Assembly (NCBI GenBank): GCA_018818065.1
Contig: JAHISV010000012.1
Coordinates: forward strand, 310,001 to 374,000
DNA length: 64,000 nt
Origin: Bacteroidota bacterium
GTDB lineage: Bacteria > Bacteroidota > Ignavibacteria > Ignavibacteriales > Melioribacteraceae
Direction of reading: 5' to 3'
Part shown: one piece after another, positions 46,491 to 54,894 of the stretch
How the letters are laid out: the number at the start of each line of letters is the position of its first letter
How positions within the stretch are numbered: position 1 is the first letter of the stretch
The notes under the pieces: generated by a model
Seen by the model: the letters and a program-made list of their open reading frames with translations, nothing else
Told to the model about the DNA's origin: nothing
Databases searched by the model: none
Position numbers and translations under genes: made by a program

Positions 46491-48890
46491 CTACCCCATT
46501 ACCACTTCAATATAATGAACAGTCCCCTTCAGCTGAACAGGAATCAACCCATCAACTAATTCACCATTCAATGTAATTGATTTCACGCCTTTTTCAACTC
46601 CATCAGGGTTTTTAACAGAGATATTGTATGACGCGCCTCGCCATTTTCTGACCACGCTGAATTCTTTCCAGTCAGAAGGAATACAGGGATTGATTTCAAG
46701 TCCGTTATATGTCGGATTAATTCCAAGGATGTATTTTGTTGCGGCTGTATAGAACCATGATGCTGTTCCTGTTAACCAAGGATGTCTTGCTCTACCATGC
46801 GCTGTATGATCTTTACCCATGATAAATTGGCAATACGAGTAAGGTTCCGACTGCCTCACTTCAATTTTGTCATTCTGATGATATGGCAGAATCGAATCGT
46901 AAAACTTCATGGCACGGTTACCACGCCCAAGTTTACATTCAGCTATTACAGCCCAGGGATTTGGATGACTGAAAATTGCACCATTCTCTTTTATACCCTT
47001 ATAAACCCGTGTAACATAGCCAATGTCATCATCGGGTTGGCCATATGCCGGTGATAGCAAATGGAGCCCATATTCTGAATAAAGATGCTCATCAACTTTA
47101 TCCATACATTTTTTGCCCCGCTCTTCAGAGGCTACTCCGCTATAAACAGCCCAGGTTTGTGCATTAAGAAATATTTTTCCCTCATCATTCTTTTGCGTAC
47201 CAATTTTTAATCCTTTCTTTGTAAATCCACGCAGATACCAATCCCCATCCCATAGCACATCTTCACAAGCCGTCTTAACCCTGGCAGCCATTTCAGTATA
47301 CTTTTTAACATCATTTTCACGTCCCAGTTTATCTGCCGATTCAATAAATATTCGCAATGCCCAATAATGCATGAATGAAACCATTGAACTTTCTCCACCG
47401 CCCAGATTCAAGCAGTCATTCCAGTCAGCACGTAAACCCTGGCATATACCAGTCTGACCAACATATTGTGCTGAAAAATCGAGTATCTTGCAGATGTGTT
47501 CATAAACTGTTCCCTCACCACCATCGGCATAAGTAACAACTTTATCAAAAAAGTCAAGCTCACCATGTTCGACTATCCATTCACAAATTGATGCCACAAG
47601 CCAAAGAGCATCGTCAGAGCACACATCTTCAATACCGTGAACAATGTCAGCAGCGCTTGGAGTTGGAACAACAGTTGGAAGTTTTACACCGGGTAATTTA
47701 TCTTCATGTTCTTCAAAGACTATGGGATCGAAAAGATGAAGTCCGTAACCCTTACTTGTTAAGCCCTTTAAGAGCTGCATAATTCTTTCTTTTGTTTTAT
47801 CAGGATTGGTATGAACAACTCCCATTATATCTTGTGAGGTATCGCGGTACCCAAGACCAGTTCTACCGCCGACTTCAACAAAAGAACCAAAACGTGACCA
47901 CACAACACAGGTTTCAGCCTGAAACAAAGTCCAGGTGTTGATCATTGTGTTCAAGCCCATGTTTGGTGTATTAACCTGAAGGATAGACGTTTTCTCATCC
48001 CAGTATTCTTTCAGATCAGCGAATGCTTTATCAACATTTTTAGCGCTGGAATATTTCTTCTTCGCATCATAACCCGCTTCCTCTCTCGAACCAACACCAA
48101 GAATAAAAGTAAGTCTGGTTTTCTCACCGGGTTTAATCGTAATCCTTTTGTGTAAAGATGCACAATGGTTTCCGCCCAATTCTGTGCTGTTACTGCCATG
48201 CCCATGTTCAACCGCCGCAGGGTTTGTTTCTGTTCTATAATTACCGATGAACGTGTCTCTTACACAATCAAAAGAGTCGGGTTCAAAATCTGATGCGAAG
48301 AAGTGAAAAGTCCAGGGTTCGTAAAAAAAGTCGTATTCAATTATTCCATCTTTATAATTTGTGCCGCTCGCGTAAAGACTCATTTGTAAATTTTGGTTAT
48401 CAATTTCAACGTGGTGATATGAAAACTCAACATAGGAAAAAATTGATAATTTTCTGGGCTTGTCACTTTTATTGAACAAACGTACATCCCATAGTTCAAG
48501 ATCATCCTCAAGAGGAATAAATAGGGTCTGCTCTGCCTCTATGCCATTATATTCACATTGGAATTTAGAGTAGGATAATCCGTGTCTGCATGTATACTTG
48601 GCTTTCGTAAAATCTTTGCCAACCGGCTGCCAGGAAATTGACCAGAACTCGCCTGTTACATCGTCACGGATATATACATAGTGACCGGGTCTATCCAAAG
48701 GAATTCCGTTCTGCCTGAATCTCGTAATCCTTTGATGTTCTGTTGACTTGAAGAATGAATACCCGCCCGCGTTGTGCGATATCACCGTGCAGAAATCTTT
48801 CGTGCCAAGATAGTTCGTCCAGGAAACCGGAACATCTGGTCGCTCAATTACATATTCTCTATTCTTGTCATCAAAATAACCGTATTTCAT
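46491..48890 (-). CDS. chbP: N,N'-diacetylchitobiose phosphorylase (GH94)
   Basis: It splits chitobiose with phosphate into GlcNAc-1-phosphate and GlcNAc in the cytoplasm. The 799 residues are close in length and sequence to the Vibrio enzyme. [24 protein letters not shown]-like opening, [42 protein letters not shown] and [15 protein letters not shown] all match. The catalytic acid is in [18 protein letters not shown] near residue 490. [11 protein letters not shown] and [19 protein letters not shown] close the barrel. It ends 3 nt before the chitinase and follows the MFS gene by 36 nt. GlcNAc-1-phosphate must then be converted by a mutase or uridylyltransferase from elsewhere. Confidence 0.94.
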   Translation of the reverse strand: [799 protein letters not shown]

Positions 48891-48926
48891 AAATCCTCAA
48901 ATTCTCTTTTAAATGATAAATTCTTT

Positions 48927-50213
48927 TTAAGTTGCTTCAATTCCTGTTGGTTCAGGGTTGTCAAACGGCACAAACCATGAGACAAGAAATGAAGGAATTG
49001 TTGCGATCATTACCCAAATGAAAAAGTTCTGATATCCGATGGCATCACTGATATAACCACTAAACATCGAAGGGATCATAAATCCCAAAAACATTACAGC
49101 AGTACCAAAAGCATAATGGGCCATTTGATACTTGCCCGGGGCAATCTGTTGCATCATGAACAATGTTAAACCTACAAACCCGAAGCCATATCCAAAATAC
49201 TCACATACAATTGCAGAACTGATAAGATAAAAGTTAGTTGGCATTGTGAGTGAGAGTACCAGGTAGACGACAAATGGCACATTGAAAAAACAGCAAAGTA
49301 AAAAAAGCGATTTTCTTAGTCCCCTTTTCGAAACGAAATAACCAGCTGCAATAGAACCCAGTACAAAAGCAGCCGATCCGAAGGTGCCATATGCAATTCC
49401 AATTTCAGACGTCGTCATTCCCAGTCCGCCAAGTTCTCTTGCAGTTCTTAAAAACAGAGGAGCGATTTTGATTGCCTGTCCCTCAGCAAAACGATAAAAA
49501 ATAATAAATGCTAATCCCCACCAGATATTTTTCTTTTCGAAAAAAGTTTTAACCACATCGGCAAAGGTTACAAATGCCTCTTTCACAGATTTTACTTCAC
49601 CTTTTGCAACACCACCCGATGGCAGCATTTTATAATGGTAAAGACTCATTACTATCATTATTGCGCCGAATATTCCCATTACAATCATCCAGGCAGGAGT
49701 TACACCCAATGATTCTTCAAACTGCCCCGCGACATAAACAAGTGCACCTTGTGATAGTATTTTGCCAACATTATAAAAGGCCCCCTGAAAACCAATATAC
49801 TTTGACTGTTCACTTCCGCTTAATACATTAATATAAACGCCATCTGCGGCTATATCATGCGTCGCGAAGTTGAAAGCAATAATACCAAAAAGAGCTAGAG
49901 AATATTGAAGCCATCCATCAAACGGTAGAAGAAGCGCAAGCAGCCCGAAAAGCAATCCCCCTATAAATTGCGTTCCCACAACAAAATGCTTCTTCGTTTT
50001 GAACATTTCAATGAATGGACTCCACAGTGGCTTTAATGTCCAGGGCCAGGCAATAAGAGTTGTAAAGAAGGCAATTTGGGTATCCGACAATCCCATATTT
50101 TTGTACATCAGTACGGACGCGACTGTAACAGCGGCAAATGGTAAACCCTCCGAGAGGTAAAGTGTTGGTACCCATGCACCGGGATGCAATTTTCTATCTT
50201 CTTTTTTAGACAT
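48927..50213 (-). CDS. MFS permease (AmpG-like), probable GlcNAc/chitobiose importer
   Basis: Twelve hydrophobic helices and the opening PTLYLSEGLPFAAVTVASVLMYKNMGLSD mark an AmpG-related major facilitator. That branch contains muropeptide and amino-sugar importers of Bacteroidota. TFGSAAFVLGSIAAGYFVSKRGLRKS is a typical MFS turn. It is encoded between NagB-PIG-L and the phosphorylase, so it most likely brings chitobiose or GlcNAc through the inner membrane. Muropeptide import is an alternative. Length is normal at 428 and no frameshift is seen. Confidence 0.85.
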   Translation of the reverse strand: MSKKEDRKLHPGAWVPTLYLSEGLPFAAVTVASVLMYKNMGLSDTQIAFFTTLIAWPWTLKPLWSPFIEMFKTKKHFVVGTQFIGGLLFGLLALLLPFDGWLQYSLALFGIIAFNFATHDIAADGVYINVLSGSEQSKYIGFQGAFYNVGKILSQGALVYVAGQFEESLGVTPAWMIVMGIFGAIMIVMSLYHYKMLPSGGVAKGEVKSVKEAFVTFADVVKTFFEKKNIWWGLAFIIFYRFAEGQAIKIAPLFLRTARELGGLGMTTSEIGIAYGTFGSAAFVLGSIAAGYFVSKRGLRKSLFLLCCFFNVPFVVYLVLSLTMPTNFYLISSAIVCEYFGYGFGFVGLTLFMMQQIAPGKYQMAHYAFGTAVMFLGFMIPSMFSGYISDAIGYQNFFIWVMIATIPSFLVSWFVPFDNPEPTGIEAT

Positions 50214-50276
50214 TAAACCTTCCTCTAATTCTTCTGTAGTCCCGATTTCAAAAATATTTAGATTACTATTAGTACT

Positions 50277-52706
50277 TTATGCTATCTCTGTAAGTTTTTT
50301 CAACTCCAACGAATATTTGTAGAATTCTTCCAGAGTAAGTTCTTTCATAAAAAGAATTCCCTTCGCATTTCTGTATCTGGGATTTTCATGATTCAGGAAG
50401 AAATGTTTGCCAAGACATCTTCTAACAGTTGTGTAGTTATCAACCTGGATTTTCTGTGCCAATTTATTAAATGGTCCGTCCAGTTCCCAGCTTGGGAAAC
50501 TTGCATTTTTTTGCGATCCAAAACTGTTAAGAAATGTTTTTTCAAGAATGGCAAAAGAATTCAGACTTATCGGTACATATAAGTTCGCTTCAGCCGGATG
50601 GTACTTGGACCATACATTTCTGTAACCCCAAATGCGAATTTCATTAGCTTTCTTATGTTTCTTTTCATACATCTTTAAAGCCTCTGCAATTACCTGCATA
50701 ACTTTGTAATGAGTATCAGGTCCACTGCTCTCCGGATCTAAAGCTACTGAAACACGTGTTGGTTTGATCTTCTCTAACATGGCAAGTACTGGGATTACAT
50801 CCCTGTCAATTGTTGGATTCTCAGTAAAAATGTTTCCCTGATAAAAACCAAGTCTCAGGTGACTTACATCAGAAACACTAAAACCATAGTGTCCCCATAA
50901 AACATCAACTTCCCATTCACGAAGCATACCCTTCAATTTCTGTACATGGGGAATATCTTTCTTTCCGGGATATTGATTATCGAAATAATTTATCAGTTCT
51001 TCAACTCTGTGTTTTAAATAGTCCGGATTATCTTCCTCGTAAACCTCGACCATGTTACGCAGCATTCTTCTGCTTATCGCCTCATTCTTTAGTGTCCGGC
51101 TATGCTGAGCAATGCCATCCAGATATAGACTTACATCACGGTTCTTGCCCTCGATAAACTGAGGATCAAAATAGCCGGCATCAAATCGTTTATCAAAAAT
51201 ACCCTGCTCAATAAACTGTCTGGTGTTTTCCAGCAGTTCTATCATATATGAATTTGTTACAGCTGTAAAACCACTGGTAAAATATGAGAAATGGTGCTTG
51301 TTCCTCGGATTGCGTACCAGGTGATTTATGTAATGTAAATAGCCAAGCATGATATCATCATGATGCGGGGCTGTGTGTAGAATCACCTGATTATCTACAA
51401 ATTCTACCCCTTTTGTTAGTCTGGCTTGTATATCCGAATCAATTTTCTTCCCAAGTTCAGCTGGAGTCTTACCGGTTTTCTTTAGAATCAGACTTCCAAA
51501 TTTATCCTTCTTATATTCATCATTGGTGAGTTGGGAGAGAGATTTCTTCTCCTTCAGCACCATGTTTGTTATCGCCCTTTCAGCCACTTCGTCTGTTACC
51601 ACTTCCATTTCACTTATATCCACAAACCTTCTTTCAGTTAATCTGAAAGCTGAGCCTTTGGAAAGATAAAACCTTGCATTGGGTAACTTTTGCAGACTGG
51701 TTGCCGGGTAAAGATTGGAAGGTTTTTTCTCGATGGAGTCGCGCACAATATTTGCCTTAGATTCACCGGCTGCGATAATAATCGCAACTGTATCTTTATT
51801 GTAGGTTATCGTATTTAATCCTATAGTTATTACTAGTCGATTTCTTGCAATTTCAATTCCGCCTAAATCTCCGGATGCCGCGGCCTGAGTTTCATAATTT
51901 GTAGGTATAAGCCGTGTTGTTGAATAATGGTCACTACCTTTTACATTAAACCCGATGTGTCCGTCCGGTCCAATGCCACCAAGGAAAAAATTAATTCCTC
52001 CCATCTCACGAATCTTCTGTTCGTATTCCGTACAATATTCATCAAGCATTTCAATTGTAGTTTTCTGAAGTCTTTCCAGTTTACTACCAGCGAATCTTGT
52101 TCTTAAACTCAGATCAACAATATTATCAGGGAATATATCCTTGAGTGATAAATTATTAGGAGTAGGAATCTCGTTTACATTCATCAGCATGGCTTTATCT
52201 GGATCCAGACCAAGATTTTTTATGTAATACTTTTGAATATAATAGTAAAAACTATTGTGCTGATGTGAATCAATGGGATAAAACTCATCGATCTGTACAA
52301 ATCGTAAATTTGAAAGAAGAGGTTTCTCTTTGTTATTCATCCCGATGGCGATCAGTTCATTCTGTATAAAGTCTGTATCCCACTCTTGTAGAATTCGCTT
52401 TATCCAAAAAATAAAATGCTCCGGTGTTTTTCCTGTCGGGAGTGATACAACCCCATTTGGATTGAGCTGAACCCACTCTATAAAACGCAGAGCGGTCAAT
52501 TTTCCCAATTCAGGGAAATTATTAACCTGGATAACTGATATATTTTCAGTTGGTTCGTACCGCAATTTCTTGCCCGATTTTTCCAAATAGTATTTTTCAA
52601 CCACTGAATTGGTGTTACTATTCATTCTTTTATTACCGTTAGTTTTGTTTGTAACTAATGTGGAGTTATCCTTTTCACTTGCTACCAGCTTATTACTTTT
52701 ACTCAT
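50277..52706 (-). CDS. nagB: Glucosamine-6-phosphate deaminase fused to PIG-L/LmbE-type deacetylase
   Basis: Residues about 55-380 form NagB: VVSLPTGKTPEHFIFW is the sugar-phosphate loop, VQIDEFYPID and FFLGGIGPDGHIGFNVKGSDH the active site. The deaminase converts GlcN-6-P to Fru-6-P and ammonia. Residues about 435-809 resemble PIG-L/LmbE zinc amidases: ILHTAPHHDDIMLGYLHYI carries the HxDD motif (about 445-455), and FYQGNIFTENP with WGYRNVWSKYHPAEANLYV closes the domain. Large NagB proteins of this type are widespread in Bacteroidota. No separate nagA is in this locus. The extra PIG-L half could deacetylate GlcNAc-6-P, which is inference. The 50-residue N-terminal tail is low complexity and probably disordered. 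The ATG at 52706 is used. Confidence 0.88.
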   Translation of the reverse strand: MSKSNKLVASEKDNSTLVTNKTNGNKRMNSNTNSVVEKYYLEKSGKKLRYEPTENISVIQVNNFPELGKLTALRFIEWVQLNPNGVVSLPTGKTPEHFIFWIKRILQEWDTDFIQNELIAIGMNNKEKPLLSNLRFVQIDEFYPIDSHQHNSFYYYIQKYYIKNLGLDPDKAMLMNVNEIPTPNNLSLKDIFPDNIVDLSLRTRFAGSKLERLQKTTIEMLDEYCTEYEQKIREMGGINFFLGGIGPDGHIGFNVKGSDHYSTTRLIPTNYETQAAASGDLGGIEIARNRLVITIGLNTITYNKDTVAIIIAAGESKANIVRDSIEKKPSNLYPATSLQKLPNARFYLSKGSAFRLTERRFVDISEMEVVTDEVAERAITNMVLKEKKSLSQLTNDEYKKDKFGSLILKKTGKTPAELGKKIDSDIQARLTKGVEFVDNQVILHTAPHHDDIMLGYLHYINHLVRNPRNKHHFSYFTSGFTAVTNSYMIELLENTRQFIEQGIFDKRFDAGYFDPQFIEGKNRDVSLYLDGIAQHSRTLKNEAISRRMLRNMVEVYEEDNPDYLKHRVEELINYFDNQYPGKKDIPHVQKLKGMLREWEVDVLWGHYGFSVSDVSHLRLGFYQGNIFTENPTIDRDVIPVLAMLEKIKPTRVSVALDPESSGPDTHYKVMQVIAEALKMYEKKHKKANEIRIWGYRNVWSKYHPAEANLYVPISLNSFAILEKTFLNSFGSQKNASFPSWELDGPFNKLAQKIQVDNYTTVRRCLGKHFFLNHENPRYRNAKGILFMKELTLEEFYKYSLELKKLTEIA

Positions 52707-52847
52707 ATTCTTGCCCTTTACTTAATCTGTTCTAAGTGAAAATATCGTGTTCCAATATAATTATTAAATCAAGGCATTTCCGGCAGAGAACATTTACCTT
52801 TAATCAATTATAAACATTTCTTATCGAGTATAAAAACTCCCTTATTT

Positions 52848-52874
52848 CAAAAAGGGCTGCCATGCAGGCAGCCC
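52848..52874 (-). terminator. Terminator between the T9SS gene and nagB, in a 363-nt gap
   Basis: Stem GGGCTGCC (52854-52861) with its complement (52867-52874), five-base loop, and a T-run on the minus strand (52848-52852). It lies about 195 nt after the T9SS gene stop. It separates the receptor and surface-protein unit from nagB downstream. A smaller CCCAT/ATGGG stem with T-run near 52890-52911 faces the other way. The rest of the gap (52707-53069) shows no gene and presumably holds the nagB promoter. Confidence 0.75.
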
Positions 52875-53069
52875 CAATGACTAAAACCACCCATAATTAA
52901 TGGGTTTTTTAGCAGGATAGGATACTTATAAAAAGAACATGCTGAAAGAACCTGACACCCTTAGCTTCGTTTTCCATGTTAAAGGAATTAATATTCTTTG
53001 GATTATTCACATTACTAATGGATTCCATCAGCATTCTATATCCCTACTTAAACATTTTTTTAATTGATG

Positions 53070-54782
53070 CTATTTTAATAACATCATTTTTTTAGTTTGG
53101 ATATTGCCATTATGCTGTAATGAGTAGAAATAGATTCCACTCGCAAATCCGTTCATATTTACACTATAGTTATATGTTCCGGCTGATTGTTGAGAAGCCT
53201 CAAGAACAGTTTTTATTTCGCGTCCCATAACATCATAAATCTTCAAACTAACTTCACCAGTAGATGGAATAGTAAAGTTGATGTTTGTTGAAGGGTTAAA
53301 TGGATTTGGATAATTGTTTGCTAAATTAAATTCTGATGGTAATTCTTCAGTATCTTCAACACCAGTAACATTTGGGAACCAGTTTAAGTCACCAACAGGT
53401 AAACCATTTGAACCAGCAGTTTGTAACGATGTGTTTGTGTATGCTAAGTTTTCAGGTACAGGCCATGCTGGCACCCAGCCTGGATCACCTGTTGGTTCAG
53501 TAATTCCAAAACCCCAGATAGCCGTAGCAAGATTGTTGCCGCGACATAATTCAAACCAATCTTTAAGACCATTTTGATCTTGTAAAACAACACCGGTCAC
53601 AGTATTATCAAAACCTGGATCTGCATCTAAATTACCAGACTCATCTAAACCTGGCCATGTAACATCATCTGCAAACATGTTTGTTGTTCTTTCATTCATC
53701 CAGGTATGTGTATAGATACTATCGTCTGAAGCTGCACTAGTATTCCATTCAGTCCACATATCCGTAATTGATTGAGGCCAAAAGTAAGCGTTATTTTTTA
53801 CATCAATAGTTCTTCTTGCTTCTGCCAACATTCTCATGTTTGCTTCGGCAACTAAATCTGGGGCAAATACACTATCTTTTGCTACGTTTAGTGTATCCAA
53901 GTCAATTACAGAGCCAACTTCAGGTGACCACAACTGATCCCACCAAGGCATTTCTGCTTTTGAAGAACCGCCGGCCCAATTGGCGTAGAAAATATTATCA
54001 TTAACTTTTGCGTCAGTAGCATTAAAAATGAAGAATGGATTTTTGAATGTATAAGCTACTGTATTGTGCTCGAACTGAAAATACTTCATGTAATACTTAG
54101 TTACTGGTGCTGCAGCATAACCATTTACACAAAACATTGTATTATTTACCATGCTTAAGGTGTCAGTATATACTGTTCCAGGCCACATGTTTCTGATGAC
54201 TTCCCCAACATACCATTGAGTAGGGTGAACCATGTTTCTGAAGTGACAATCTTCGATAAAGAATTTGTCCCAGTTTCCACTATAACCAATTGCAAATTGG
54301 GCCCAACTGTCAAATACACAGTTATTCAGATTTAGAGTAATATTATCCGCAGCTACTATTATTGCAATAGCATCTGGTAAATTTTGAGTATTATTGTTAG
54401 ATCTACTTAATAAGTATAAATCACTAATAGTAGCAGTCGTTCCCTCGCCAACAAAATTAAAAAGTGTCCCGGGAACAGATCCATCACCTAATTCGTAAGG
54501 TTGAATAGTAGGTGGTCTGTTTGTAGCAGGATCTAATTCGCCCACTATTTCAAAATCAGAGTCTGCTGTTATAGTACCTGAGAATAAATAACAGGTGTCT
54601 CGGGAAACTAGCTTATAGACATCGAACCCGGGATTGTCTGCGATAACTTCGTTAAGAAAATTTGGTGCACCGTTTGCAGATGCATAAACCACTAATTCGT
54701 TTGATTGAGCAACCAACGAATTGCTTCCGAACATAATTACCATTATAGCAATTATCTGTAAAACAGTGAAATATTTCTTCAT
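53070..54782 (-). CDS. Secreted surface protein, T9SS-sorted, beta-helix-like
   Basis: A signal peptide (MKKYFTVLQIIAIMVIMFGSNSLVAQ) starts the protein. The C-terminus is a type A T9SS sorting domain, with LANNYPNPFNPSTNINFTIP (about 485-505) and a last strand KKMMLLK. It is therefore secreted across the outer membrane and probably anchored there. The middle (about 90-300) is rich in asparagine ladders and short strands (NLNNCVFDSWAQFAIGYSGNW, FEHNTVAYTFKNPFFIFNATDAKVNDNIFYAN). This looks like a parallel beta-helix of the pectate-lyase/right-handed helix type, without a recognised catalytic residue set. It is encoded just after the TonB receptor gene (112-nt gap). It may bind or cleave a glycan taken up by that receptor. 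Function is not established. Confidence 0.8.
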   Translation of the reverse strand: MKKYFTVLQIIAIMVIMFGSNSLVAQSNELVVYASANGAPNFLNEVIADNPGFDVYKLVSRDTCYLFSGTITADSDFEIVGELDPATNRPPTIQPYELGDGSVPGTLFNFVGEGTTATISDLYLLSRSNNNTQNLPDAIAIIVAADNITLNLNNCVFDSWAQFAIGYSGNWDKFFIEDCHFRNMVHPTQWYVGEVIRNMWPGTVYTDTLSMVNNTMFCVNGYAAAPVTKYYMKYFQFEHNTVAYTFKNPFFIFNATDAKVNDNIFYANWAGGSSKAEMPWWDQLWSPEVGSVIDLDTLNVAKDSVFAPDLVAEANMRMLAEARRTIDVKNNAYFWPQSITDMWTEWNTSAASDDSIYTHTWMNERTTNMFADDVTWPGLDESGNLDADPGFDNTVTGVVLQDQNGLKDWFELCRGNNLATAIWGFGITEPTGDPGWVPAWPVPENLAYTNTSLQTAGSNGLPVGDLNWFPNVTGVEDTEELPSEFNLANNYPNPFNPSTNINFTIPSTGEVSLKIYDVMGREIKTVLEASQQSAGTYNYSVNMNGFASGIYFYSLQHNGNIQTKKMMLLK

Positions 54783-54894
54783 AATATTTCTCCTTCTTAG
54801 TGAATTGATGTTGTTATAGCTCAGCTGTTGCAGTGTTCTTCCATTTATTGAATTATTCTTCAGTTTTTATTATTTACTCATTTTACTGACCAAA

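Noticed and set aside
52880-52912. Second terminator (CCCAT stem with T-run on the plus strand)
   Set aside because: The stem is only five bases, and no plus-strand gene ends nearby, so it is only mentioned with the stronger terminator.
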